Source: JAFGMC01 sp963540515 (GTDB taxonomy: Bacteria; Pseudomonadota; Alphaproteobacteria; Rs-D84). Taken from it: a stretch of 63,955 bases of DNA. Position numbers and translations under genes: made by a program. Within the stretch, counting starts at the first letter, position 1. Each line of letters begins with the position of its first letter. Location: positions 1 to 63,955 of the forward strand of contig CAUTNA010000005.1 in assembly GCA_963540515.1 (NCBI GenBank). Direction: 5' to 3'. Positions 25,435 through 34,006 of this stretch are shown here, piece by piece. The notes beneath the pieces were generated by a model, which was not told the DNA's origin, searched no databases, and saw only the letters and a list, made by a program, of their open reading frames with translations.

Positions 25435-27417
25435 TTAATTAACCTTTAATTTTTCTATAAATTCTTGTTCTGTTAGTATTTTGATATTTAATTTTTTTGC
25501 ATTATTTAATTTAGAACCTGCATTTTCACCTGCTATTAAAAAGTCTGTTTTTATTGAAATTGATGATGAAATAATTCCTCCCATACTTTCAATTAATTCT
25601 TTTGCCTCATCCCTTGAATAATTTGATAGAGTTCCAGTTAAAACAAATTTTTTATTTTTAAAAAACTCATTTTCAAGAATTTCTTTATTGTTATATTTTA
25701 AATTTATAACAGTTAACAGTTTATTTAAAGTATCAATATTGTCTTTAAAAAATTCTACTATTTCTTTTGCTATTGTTTCTCCAATTCCATCTATTTTTAT
25801 TAAATCTTCTATAGTTGCAGATTTTAAATCTTCAAAAGTTTTAAACCTTTTTGCTAAAATTTTTGCATTTGCAAAACCGATTTCTGGAATACCTATTGCA
25901 TAAATAAATTTATGAAATTCAATATTTTTTGATTTTTCAATATTATCTCTTAATTTTGAAACAGATTTTTCTGCAAAACCATCTAATTTAATAATTTCAT
26001 TTTTATATTTATCTATAAAATTAAATATATCAAAAGCTGAATTTATAAAACCTAAAGAATTAAATAAACTTAATTGTTTTTCTCCAATCCCTTCAATATC
26101 AAAACCTTTTTTAGATACAAAATGCTCTAGCGAAGAAACTAACTGAGCAGGGCAGTTGAGAGAATTTATACATTTTCTTGCGACCAAATTATCAATTTTT
26201 ATAACATGCGATCCGCATACAGGACAAACACTTGGAAAAATAAATTTCTGGGAATTTTCAAAATGTTTATCCACGCCAATTATTTTTGGTATGACATCAC
26301 CCGCTCTTTCAACAATTACATTATCGCCTATGAATATATTTTTTCTTTCTATTTCATCAAAATTATGGAGTGTTGCTCGTGATACAATGACACCACCTAT
26401 ATTTATTGGTTCTAAAATTGCAACTGGTGTTAAAACTCCAGTTCTTCCAACTTGAATAATTATATCAAGAATTTTTGTTATGGCGTGTGCTGCTGGAAAT
26501 TTATAAGCAATCTCCCATCTTGGAGATTGAATAGTAGATCCTAAAATATTTTGTTTTTCTATATCATTTATTTTTATAACAAGTCCATCTATATCAAATG
26601 GTATTGAAATTCTAATATTATTAATATGATTATAAATTTCTTGTATTTCTTTAAGAGTGTTTGCTTTTTTTGCATAAAATTCTGTTGTTTTAAAACCCCA
26701 AGATTTAAGTTTTTCAAAATATTCAGATTGAGTTTTCCAAAATCTATCGCTTGTCATTCCATAGGTATAAGCAAATGCAGATAATTTTCTTTGAGCTGTA
26801 ATTGATGGATCAAGTTGTCTTAATGATCCTGCTGCTGCATTTCTTGGATTAGCAAATTTTTTATCACTAATTTCATTCAATTTAATAAAATCTTCTCTTG
26901 CCATATATACTTCGCCACGAACTTCAATTGAGGTTGGAAAATCACCTTTTAATACTAAAGGAATATCTTTTATTGTTTTTATGTTTTCAGTAATATCTTC
27001 GCCAATAATACCGCTTCCTCTTGTAAGTGCTCTTACAAGTTTTCCATTTTCATAAAGGGCTGAAAAAGAAAGACCATCTACTTTTAACTCTACAAAAAAT
27101 TCATTGTTTTTACCTGTTCTTTCAATCCAAGCTTTTAATTCATCTTCATTAAAAACATCAGATATTGAAAGCATTGGTATTTTATGTTCAAAAGATTTAA
27201 ATTCATTGGAGATTTCTGCTCCAACTTTTTTTGATATATTGCCATCTAGTTCTGGAAATTCTTCTTCTAATTCAATAGCTCTTTTTTTTGCTTTATCATA
27301 AGTTGCGTCATCAACAATTGGATTATCATCTCTGTGATATGCTTTATCCCAAAGTAAAATTTGTTTTACTAAATTTTCGTATTCAGTTTTTGTAAATAAA
27401 TCAGGTGAGTTTTTCAT
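25435..27417 (-). CDS. ligA: NAD-dependent DNA ligase
   Basis: 660 residues, the usual length. The adenylation-domain nucleophile Lys112 is in ELKVDGL. It is followed by an OB fold, a zinc finger (CPVCG...CINSLNCPAQ), helix-hairpin-helix repeats (IPEIGFANAKIL, IDGIGETIAKEI), and a C-terminal BRCT domain (KFVLTGTLSNYSRDEAK). It seals nicks during replication and repair using NAD+. No alternative upstream start is needed, as the N-terminal Ia domain (YDDNPIVDDATYD-like) is complete. Confidence 0.95.
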   Translation of the reverse strand: MKNSPDLFTKTEYENLVKQILLWDKAYHRDDNPIVDDATYDKAKKRAIELEEEFPELDGNISKKVGAEISNEFKSFEHKIPMLSISDVFNEDELKAWIERTGKNNEFFVELKVDGLSFSALYENGKLVRALTRGSGIIGEDITENIKTIKDIPLVLKGDFPTSIEVRGEVYMAREDFIKLNEISDKKFANPRNAAAGSLRQLDPSITAQRKLSAFAYTYGMTSDRFWKTQSEYFEKLKSWGFKTTEFYAKKANTLKEIQEIYNHINNIRISIPFDIDGLVIKINDIEKQNILGSTIQSPRWEIAYKFPAAHAITKILDIIIQVGRTGVLTPVAILEPINIGGVIVSRATLHNFDEIERKNIFIGDNVIVERAGDVIPKIIGVDKHFENSQKFIFPSVCPVCGSHVIKIDNLVARKCINSLNCPAQLVSSLEHFVSKKGFDIEGIGEKQLSLFNSLGFINSAFDIFNFIDKYKNEIIKLDGFAEKSVSKLRDNIEKSKNIEFHKFIYAIGIPEIGFANAKILAKRFKTFEDLKSATIEDLIKIDGIGETIAKEIVEFFKDNIDTLNKLLTVINLKYNNKEILENEFFKNKKFVLTGTLSNYSRDEAKELIESMGGIISSSISIKTDFLIAGENAGSKLNNAKKLNIKILTEQEFIEKLKVN

Positions 27418-27459
27418 AGAAATAATATTACATTAATAATAAGTATTAAGATACTTAAA

Positions 27460-28635
27460 TTATATTTTATTAAAAGATAAAAGTTTATTACGATAGTATT
27501 TATATTGTTGTTGTCTTGCATTTATTTCAGCAGGAAGTCCAATAGAAATATCATTAACTAAAGATTCAAACTTATCTAATATATTTACTATTCTTTCTTG
27601 TTCTTCAAGTTGGGGAATTGGAAAATAAAACTTTCCAAGATCTTTATTATTTATTCTTATAACCTTAGTCCCTGTTACATATTTTTTTTTATGTTTAAAA
27701 AAACTTTGTGTCTGAAACAAATACGACATATATTTACTGTTTTGATTGTGTCTAAAAATACAAGCGTCACCACTTATACAAATTTCTTCATCTCCAAGCC
27801 AAGCCACAGCTTTCGCAACATCTCGTACGTTTTCACTTGTAGTCGCAATTATCAAATCTTTTGGTTTAGCTTTCTTTAATTTATTTGCAAGTTGTTTTGA
27901 TACAAAAGATTTAGTTTTATCAGTAAATGTTTTATAATAAGTATAAATCTGTCCATAGTGAATACAACCAACTCCTTCACTTGTAAAATCTTTTTTCTGT
28001 AAGCCGTTTCCTCTGATAAAAATACCCAGTTCTGAAAGGGAAACCCACTTAACACGGCTGTCACCAGGGGAAAATGTCAGGAGTTTATCACGATAATACT
28101 CATATTGCTTTTTTCTTAGTACCAGCTCCGCCTCCAGCTCCGCCTCCAGCTCCGTAAAAGTATCTAATATATTAACTATCTCTTCCTGTATAGCAATAGG
28201 GGGTATAGGTATTTCGATTTTTTCAATATCTTTTTTATTTAATGCTGGAATACTTCCTCTAGCAACCATCGTATCCATTATATAATTTTCCTTATGCTTT
28301 AAATAATAAAACAAATATTTAGTTATATATAAAGATGTATCTTTAACGGTATAAGGATAACATAATCCTCCAGCCCAAAACTTATTTTTCATAAAAGAGA
28401 TATAACCAGCATATTCTCCTCTTGAAGCAATAGTAATTGTATTTCCTTCATTATTATAATCAAAATAATAACCATATAATCCTTTGCCAGAATTAATAAC
28501 TGGATATTTGCTATTTTCAACTAATTCTGTTTGTTTTAAAGTTCCTTTTGGTAAAGAAATACAAATCTCTCCTAATTCTTTATATTCAACTCCATCAGGA
28601 CAATACTCTTTTATCAATTCTTCTATTTTGTTCAT
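27460..28635 (-). CDS. hsdS: Lone type I restriction specificity subunit (HsdS)
   Basis: 391 residues. Two target-recognition domains are each followed by a conserved helical spacer: LRKKQYEYYRDKLLTF near residue 180 and ARQQQYKYYRNKLLSF at the C-terminus, each preceded by PIPxxxxQExIVNIL. The central spacer carries an ELEA repeat (12-bp units, 28124-28153) like the EcoR124-type linker, whose copy number sets the gap in the DNA target. No hsdM or hsdR gene is present anywhere in the window; housekeeping genes flank it on both sides. It may work with an HsdM encoded elsewhere or be a recombination donor. Confidence 0.9.
   Translation of the reverse strand: MNKIEELIKEYCPDGVEYKELGEICISLPKGTLKQTELVENSKYPVINSGKGLYGYYFDYNNEGNTITIASRGEYAGYISFMKNKFWAGGLCYPYTVKDTSLYITKYLFYYLKHKENYIMDTMVARGSIPALNKKDIEKIEIPIPPIAIQEEIVNILDTFTELEAELEAELVLRKKQYEYYRDKLLTFSPGDSRVKWVSLSELGIFIRGNGLQKKDFTSEGVGCIHYGQIYTYYKTFTDKTKSFVSKQLANKLKKAKPKDLIIATTSENVRDVAKAVAWLGDEEICISGDACIFRHNQNSKYMSYLFQTQSFFKHKKKYVTGTKVIRINNKDLGKFYFPIPQLEEQERIVNILDKFESLVNDISIGLPAEINARQQQYKYYRNKLLSFNKI
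28124..28153. repeat. 12-bp tandem repeat in the hsdS linker
   Basis: Two and a half copies of AGCTCCGCCTCC (plus strand), coding for ELEA units on the minus strand. The segment is strikingly GC-rich for this genome. Confidence 0.92.
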
Positions 28636-28678
28636 AATTTTATATTACCGTATACTTATATTTAATAAAAGTTTTTTA

Positions 28679-29599
28679 TTATTTATGAAAAATACCAATT
28701 ACTTCAAAGTGTGTTGAACCAACAAATTGATCTATTGCATATAATTTAGTTAAATTATATGAATTATTTAGTATATCCATATCTGTTTTAAAAGTTTTAG
28801 GATTACAAGAAATATAAATTATTTTTTGAACTATGCTTTTTGATAATTCTTTTATTTGTGAACTTGCTCCAATTCTTGGGGGATCTAAAATAACTGCATC
28901 ATATTCATTTAATTGTGATGCTTTTAATGGATGTTTCATAAGATCACGAATTTTTCCATTTCCTTTAATATCAAATCCTGTTGCATTAAAAGAATATGTA
29001 AAAGTTCCAAGTCCACAAAATAAATCTGCAATTTTTTTTGCATTATCTATATTTTCTTTAATAATATTTCTTAAAGTATTTTCCCCTTCTTTTGATGGTT
29101 GTAAAAATGAGTTTGGAGGATAATATATTTTTTTATTCTCAAATGATATAAGTGGTTTTTCTTTTTCAAATATAATTTTATTATTCCATACAAATCTTAT
29201 TATATCAGTTTTTTCTAATTCTTTTTTTATTTCTGTACTAAAAACAGGTATTATGGAATTTACTGATAAATCAACTCCATTATCAAGTTCTGTTATTAAA
29301 ATAGTCCCCGATCCTGTGAATTTTAAGTTTGATATATTCTTCAAAGTTTCATTTAATTTTTGTAAAAGTATTGGACAAGTTTTAACAGGTACTATATTTT
29401 TTGATTTTTCTTCTAAAAAACCAATTTTATCATACAGAAAAGAAAGTTCGGCTCTTCTACGAGTTCCTGCATTTATCCAAATATAATTTTTGCAATTTGG
29501 TAAATCTTTTAAGAGTTTTGATTTTTCTTCCCTGTAAGTATTTTTTGTAAAATCGAACTTACAACCACCACATATACCAAATAATGGACATTTAAACAT
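28679..29599 (-). CDS. RNA 5-methyluridine methyltransferase (RlmD/RlmC-like, short)
   Basis: 306 residues. The N-terminal cysteines CPLFGICGGC plus a later KTCP form the Fe-S site of RumA/RlmC-type enzymes. SAM-binding DLFCGLGTFTY, DPPRIGA, and the catalytic-cysteine motif ISCNPKTF follow. It lacks the TRAM domain and is at the small end of the family, resembling RlmC. It methylates uracil C5 in 23S rRNA (or tRNA). Its ATG overlaps the stop of the upstream barrel gene (TAATG), so it is translated with it. Confidence 0.85.
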   Translation of the reverse strand: MFKCPLFGICGGCKFDFTKNTYREEKSKLLKDLPNCKNYIWINAGTRRRAELSFLYDKIGFLEEKSKNIVPVKTCPILLQKLNETLKNISNLKFTGSGTILITELDNGVDLSVNSIIPVFSTEIKKELEKTDIIRFVWNNKIIFEKEKPLISFENKKIYYPPNSFLQPSKEGENTLRNIIKENIDNAKKIADLFCGLGTFTYSFNATGFDIKGNGKIRDLMKHPLKASQLNEYDAVILDPPRIGASSQIKELSKSIVQKIIYISCNPKTFKTDMDILNNSYNLTKLYAIDQFVGSTHFEVIGIFHK

Positions 29600-30216
29600 T
29601 AGAAATTAATCCTGATTCCAGCTTTGATTCCATTTGATATAGGTGAAAAGTTTTCCATATTTTTTAAATTAATTGGGAACATGTAAGTATATTTATAACC
29701 AAAATCCAGATGAATAAAATCTTCCAACTCTAAAGAAATACCAAATAAGCCAGATGCAATGAAATTACCTTTGGTGTCTCCCCAAGAAGTTCCAGCTCCA
29801 AAACCAATATAAGGCATTAAAAGTTGTCTTTTAAATATTCTGTATATACTATCCACACGACCGTCAAATAGAAAATTTAAACTTATTCCATTATTAGAAA
29901 AAGAAAATTTATCATATTTAGTATTTATTTGAGTATAATTTGCTTCTATTCTAAAAGTATCATAAACTCTGCGCCCTATAACTATATCAAAAGACTTTGA
30001 TTCTTTTCCTTTTATTTGATGAATTTTATTAGATTTATCTTGCCAAAAATTTAAATTATAAAAACCTGCTATATAAAAAGGACGATTTTCTGCTAAGGTT
30101 TTTGATTTGTTTATTTTATTTTCATCTTTTAACTCAGATGTGTAAAGAACATTTGCTTTTGAAAAACTAGATATAAATAAACAAAGTATAAAAAACAAAA
30201 ATTTTTTTAATTTCAT
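29599..30216 (-). CDS. Small outer-membrane beta-barrel protein
   Basis: 205 residues. The signal peptide is cut near SKANV (about residue 22), and the protein ends AGIRINF with a terminal Phe. Segments LMPYIGFGAGTSWG and DFGYKYTYMFPI follow the pattern of 8-stranded OmpA/opacity-like barrels. It overlaps the methyltransferase start by one base and lies 3 nt after the barrel gene at 30220, forming a three-gene unit. Function unknown. Confidence 0.75.
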   Translation of the reverse strand: MKLKKFLFFILCLFISSFSKANVLYTSELKDENKINKSKTLAENRPFYIAGFYNLNFWQDKSNKIHQIKGKESKSFDIVIGRRVYDTFRIEANYTQINTKYDKFSFSNNGISLNFLFDGRVDSIYRIFKRQLLMPYIGFGAGTSWGDTKGNFIASGLFGISLELEDFIHLDFGYKYTYMFPINLKNMENFSPISNGIKAGIRINF

Positions 30217-30219
30217 AAT

Positions 30220-31026
30220 CTAAAAACTCATTCTAAATGATAAAGATAAATTTCCATTATTTATAATTTTTTTATTATTAAGTGTTAAATAGAACTGGTG
30301 TTTATAAGCTATATCCATACTTAATAGGTTAGTTAGAACTATATTTATACCGCCGATTACTTCAGGAGATATAAAATATCCTGATAATTCTTTTTGCTCA
30401 AATGTATATGCGCCAAGGGATCCCCCTATACCAATAAAAGGTATAAAGTGGTTTCTTCTTATAACATCGCCTGTTTTAAAATATCTTTTAATCAGATCAA
30501 ATTGTAAATTAGCCTCAATTTCATGAGAATAAGAATAAAGTGAATTTTTAAAATATGTTCTATTAGCTTCTAGATTAATTTCAGTTCTTACAAATGAAGA
30601 TAAATTAAACCCAAGTCCTATTACCGGTACTATCGAATAGTAAAATTCATTATTATCAAGATCATCAAAATAAACAGTTTTATCAGACACTATCTTTAAA
30701 TCAGTTCCAATTCCACTTTTTATATACATCGATGTTGGTATATGAATTGCAAAAGTATCAATCTTATTTTTCTCTGTATAAACTTCTGCGCCTAAATCAC
30801 CATCTGGAATGTTTTCTTTCGTTATTTTGTTTTTTTTCTCTCCATATTCTGAATTATCAGAATCCTCTTTTCCATAAATAGAAGTTCCATCAGAATTATA
30901 TGTGCCATACATACCTAAACCATCTCTGATTTCTTTTTTAAACATATAATCGTTATATGGAGTTGCAAACAAATCCTTTATAAATAAAAAACTTATTAAA
31001 AATAATATCTTTGTTTTTTTCATCAC
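30220..31026 (-). CDS. Outer-membrane beta-barrel protein
   Basis: 268 residues; ATG codons at 31026 and 31023 are both possible. The signal peptide ends around DLFATP, and the C-terminus is LSFRMSF. The central FIPFIGIGGSLGAYTF and VPVIGLGFNL strands match the same opacity-type barrel family as its neighbour. It is the first gene of a unit with the next barrel gene and the RNA methyltransferase, divergent from lpxI. Confidence 0.75.
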   Translation of the reverse strand: MMKKTKILFLISFLFIKDLFATPYNDYMFKKEIRDGLGMYGTYNSDGTSIYGKEDSDNSEYGEKKNKITKENIPDGDLGAEVYTEKNKIDTFAIHIPTSMYIKSGIGTDLKIVSDKTVYFDDLDNNEFYYSIVPVIGLGFNLSSFVRTEINLEANRTYFKNSLYSYSHEIEANLQFDLIKRYFKTGDVIRRNHFIPFIGIGGSLGAYTFEQKELSGYFISPEVIGGINIVLTNLLSMDIAYKHQFYLTLNNKKIINNGNLSLSFRMSF

Positions 31027-31092
31027 TCTCTAGCATTTTAATTGAAAAACTATTAGTATTCCAGTAAAATCAAACTTATAAATTAATAAAAT

Positions 31093-31920
31093 ATGAAAAA
31101 TAAAATATTTAAATCAGATAAAAAAATAGCCTTAATTTGTGGAAGTCTTTTGCTTCCATTTTTATCAAGAGATGCTTTAAAAAAAGCAGGTTATGAGGTT
31201 TTTGTAGTTGGACTTAAAAATTTTTATGATAAAGATTTAAAACCTGATTTAGTGGTTCGTCTTGGTGCAGGGGGAACAGTTGCAAAAGAATGTAAAAAAA
31301 GAGGAATTAAAAAAGTTGCTTTTGTAGGTGCAATTGGACATCCTAATTTATTAGATATAAGACCAGATCTTTGGTCTGCTTCAATTTTGTTGAGTGTTTT
31401 AAAAAATCAAAAAGGTTATGATTCAATGGCTGTTGCATTAAATAAAGCAATTGAAAAAAGAGGTTTTGAGATTGTTGCTGTTCAAGATTTAGCACCAGAA
31501 CTTACATTTGAAAAAAAAGGTGTTTTAACAAAAATAAAACCTAGTAAAAAAGATACAGTTGATATAGAAAGAGCAATAGAAGTATCACACCTTATAGGTA
31601 AAAGTGATATTGGGGCATCTGTTGTAGTTGATGGACAGGTGATTGCAATTGAGGCAGCAGAAGGAACTGCAAAAATGCTCGAAAGGGTTATTCAAATGAG
31701 AACTAAGAAGTCAAAAGTTTCAGGTGTTTTTGCAAAGATGACAAAACCAAATCAAGATCTTCGTATAGATATCCCTGCAATAGGTGTTGATACTATTAAA
31801 AGTTTAAAATCTGCTAAGATAAAAGGTATCATTGTAAATTCAAAAACTTGTTTTGTGATAAATAAAGAAGAAGTTTTAAATATAGCTAATAAATATAAAA
31901 TGTTTATAGTTGCTGTTTAG
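31093..31920 (+). CDS. lpxI: UDP-2,3-diacylglucosamine diphosphatase LpxI
   Basis: 275 residues. Family signatures are ALICGSLLLPF, LGAGGTVAK, DIGASVVVDG-QVIAIEAAEGTAKMLER, and KPNQDLRIDIPAIGVDTI. LpxI replaces LpxH in most alphaproteobacteria and hydrolyses UDP-2,3-diacylglucosamine to lipid X and UMP in lipid A synthesis, at the cytoplasmic face. It usually sits beside lpxA/fabZ; here it stands alone between a barrel operon and the virB11-like gene. This supports both a lipid-A-making and an alphaproteobacterial host. Confidence 0.92.
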   Translation: MKNKIFKSDKKIALICGSLLLPFLSRDALKKAGYEVFVVGLKNFYDKDLKPDLVVRLGAGGTVAKECKKRGIKKVAFVGAIGHPNLLDIRPDLWSASILLSVLKNQKGYDSMAVALNKAIEKRGFEIVAVQDLAPELTFEKKGVLTKIKPSKKDTVDIERAIEVSHLIGKSDIGASVVVDGQVIAIEAAEGTAKMLERVIQMRTKKSKVSGVFAKMTKPNQDLRIDIPAIGVDTIKSLKSAKIKGIIVNSKTCFVINKEEVLNIANKYKMFIVAV

Positions 31921-31925
31921 ATGAG

Positions 31926-31943
31926 TGTATAAAATTTTATACA
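31926..31943. repeat. 18-bp perfect palindrome between convergent genes
   Basis: TGTATAAAATTTTATACA is fully self-complementary and covers the stop of the virB11-like gene and the gap to lpxI. It is too short in loop and GC to be a classical terminator, but it could help transcripts end. Confidence 0.5.
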
Positions 31944-32914
31944 ACTTCTGTAACAGCGCGAAGAGATCCATCTCTTGATAATTGAACAACTCTTAATTTA
32001 TTTTTCATTTCTTTAATAAGTTGTTCTCTATCATATGCAGGTTGAGTATGCAAAATTCTGTCTGCAAAAGCAGAATATGCACCTTCAGCACTTTCAGCGT
32101 GTATTGTTGTATAAAAATGATCGTGTCCTGTCCCCATCATCTCCCATAAAACACTTGCATTATCTGTTGATATTTCACCACCGATTATAATATCTGGTGT
32201 CATTCTTACAACTAAGTCGAGTAGCCTTGCATAATTAAAATTGTTTGTCTGTTCAGTTCTGGAAAGTAAAAAATGAACTCTATTTTTTTGTGGAACTATA
32301 ACTTCTCTTGCATCTTCGACTGTTATAACACGACTGTTTTGATCGACTAAAGTCAGCATATAATTTAAAAAAGTTGTTTTTCCAGTAGCGGTTGCTCCTG
32401 ATATTAAAATTGGACTTCCATCTTTTATAGCCTCTATCAATCTATCATAAGAATCATCAGGCTTTTCTTTTATTCTTTTTTTTATCTTCAATAGAGGACT
32501 GCCTTTTTTAAGGTGGTAATTTTCAAAACTAACTTCTTTTGCACCTCCACCTCTGATGTTTAAAGCTATACCTCCATTTAAATCATTTTCATCATATTGA
32601 ACATTTGATCCAGCAATTGCACTAAATCTATGATTTCCAGGAAGAGTCGCATATATAACAGGAATTCCATTTACTGGATCAAAAGGTCGTTCATATATAT
32701 TTGCAATTGTATGCATTAAATCAATTAAGTATTTTTTTGATAACTTTTCTGAAGTATATGATACCCAAGGGACTTTTGAACCGTGTAATCTCATCCATAC
32801 TTCAAACTCGTGATTTATTGCAATTTCTTCTACGAATGAAGGAGTATAAAATTCTGCTAATGGTTTTAATAAAGATTCTAAAACAATATTAGACATTTTT
32901 GTAGATAATAACAT
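31937..32914 (-). CDS. virB11: VirB11-type secretion ATPase
   Basis: 325 residues. The N-domain ends in the VIYATLPGNHRFSAIAGSN region. The C-domain has Walker A GATATGKTTF (about 173-182), an Asp box (VITVEDAREV) and a His box (GHDHFYTTIHAES). This is the hexameric ATPase at the base of type IV secretion systems, acting on the cytoplasmic side. The first ATG is favoured by AAGG eight bases upstream; a second ATG lies six codons in. No other vir/trb gene adjoins it, as in Rickettsiales, where vir genes are scattered. It is divergent from a lipoprotein gene. Confidence 0.88.
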   Translation of the reverse strand: MLLSTKMSNIVLESLLKPLAEFYTPSFVEEIAINHEFEVWMRLHGSKVPWVSYTSEKLSKKYLIDLMHTIANIYERPFDPVNGIPVIYATLPGNHRFSAIAGSNVQYDENDLNGGIALNIRGGGAKEVSFENYHLKKGSPLLKIKKRIKEKPDDSYDRLIEAIKDGSPILISGATATGKTTFLNYMLTLVDQNSRVITVEDAREVIVPQKNRVHFLLSRTEQTNNFNYARLLDLVVRMTPDIIIGGEISTDNASVLWEMMGTGHDHFYTTIHAESAEGAYSAFADRILHTQPAYDREQLIKEMKNKLRVVQLSRDGSLRAVTEVV

Positions 32915-32976
32915 AAAACAAGCCTTGAATCAAAAAGCTTTATTTGATAAAATTGAGAATGTAGGAAAGTAAAATT

Positions 32977-33552
32977 ATGTATAAAAAGTTTCTAATTATT
33001 TTATTATCTTTTGTATTTTCTGGCTGTGTTCAAAATCAAGTACAACAAGATGACACTAATGTTTATAATGAACAAGATTTTTCTGTTGGTGGTCCTGATG
33101 CTCCTTTTTATAATGAAAGAACTCAAGAGTTTATGCAACATGATAATCCCTATGCGGAAATAGATTCTTATAAACCTAAAAACTCTATAGAAAAAGAACT
33201 TAATAATAACCGTTGGCATTCTTCAAGAATGGAAACAAGATGGCAAGAATATAAAGGAACTATGATAAGGGTCCAAATTTTGCTTGGTAATACAGACTTA
33301 AATGAAATGAGATTGAAACTTGTAAAAAATCCTGATGGAATGGATATTGATACTGATATAAAGGGAGTTCTTGCACGTGTTGCAGATTATGAAATGAAAA
33401 GAGTTTGTGGTCGTAATGTTGAAAGTATAGTTATGATTTATGATAGACCATCTTTTGATGTTATGCGTCCTACACCATTTTTTGATTATCGTATAGAATC
33501 TGATGGGACTGTTATGCGTGAGTATGGTTTCCGTTGTGTTTACAGTAAATAA
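32977..33552 (+). CDS. Putative lipoprotein
   Basis: 191 residues. The signal peptide ends in lipobox FSGC (Cys 17). The mature part is acidic at first (QQDDTNVYNEQD) and then a compact domain with two further cysteines (KRVCGRN and FRCVYSK) near the end that could form a disulfide. I do not recognise the family. Being divergent from virB11, and in a genome with scattered vir genes, it might belong to a secretion machine, but nothing in the sequence proves this. The FKBP-like gene follows 15 nt later. Confidence 0.7.
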   Translation: MYKKFLIILLSFVFSGCVQNQVQQDDTNVYNEQDFSVGGPDAPFYNERTQEFMQHDNPYAEIDSYKPKNSIEKELNNNRWHSSRMETRWQEYKGTMIRVQILLGNTDLNEMRLKLVKNPDGMDIDTDIKGVLARVADYEMKRVCGRNVESIVMIYDRPSFDVMRPTPFFDYRIESDGTVMREYGFRCVYSK

Positions 33553-33567
33553 AAAAAAGAGGAAAAT

Positions 33568-33885
33568 ATGAGAAAATTTTTATTTGTACTTTTTGGACTT
33601 TCTTTGGTTGCTTGTGATAGTAAAGTTGCACAAGAAAATGATACTGTTATTATTGATTTTTCAGGTTTTTTAAATGGTAATCAATTTGAAGGTGGTACAG
33701 CTGAAAATTTCAAGTTAAAACTAGGTAGTGGTAAGTTTGTACCAGGTTTTGAAGAACAATTAATTGGTGTAAAAAAAGGTGAAGAAAGATCTATAAATAT
33801 AACTTTCCCAGAACAATATTTACCAAATCTTGCTGGAAAAGAAGTTGTATTTAAAGTAAAAATAAAAGATATTATAAAAGAATAA
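33568..33885 (+). CDS. FKBP-type peptidyl-prolyl isomerase lipoprotein
   Basis: 105 residues. After lipobox SLVAC (Cys 16) there is a single small FKBP domain: NDTVIIDFSGFLNG, FKLKLGSGKFVPGFEEQLIGVKKGEERS, FPEQY and VVFKVKIKDI. The pattern is closest to the trigger-factor/SlyD type isomerase core without the insert-in-flap domain. It would accelerate prolyl isomerisation or chaperone proteins at the periplasmic membrane surface. An AGAGGA site precedes the ATG, and it is likely co-transcribed with the upstream lipoprotein. Confidence 0.85.
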   Translation: MRKFLFVLFGLSLVACDSKVAQENDTVIIDFSGFLNGNQFEGGTAENFKLKLGSGKFVPGFEEQLIGVKKGEERSINITFPEQYLPNLAGKEVVFKVKIKDIIKE

Positions 33886-34006
33886 TTTTATATTATTCAT
33901 ATTAAAGGTAAAAATTAAAAGGGTGAGTTTTTCTTGCCTTTTTTATTGTTCTTCTTGAAGATTTAAAGTTTTATATTTATACTCACTTAGTTTATTAAGG
34001 ATTTTT

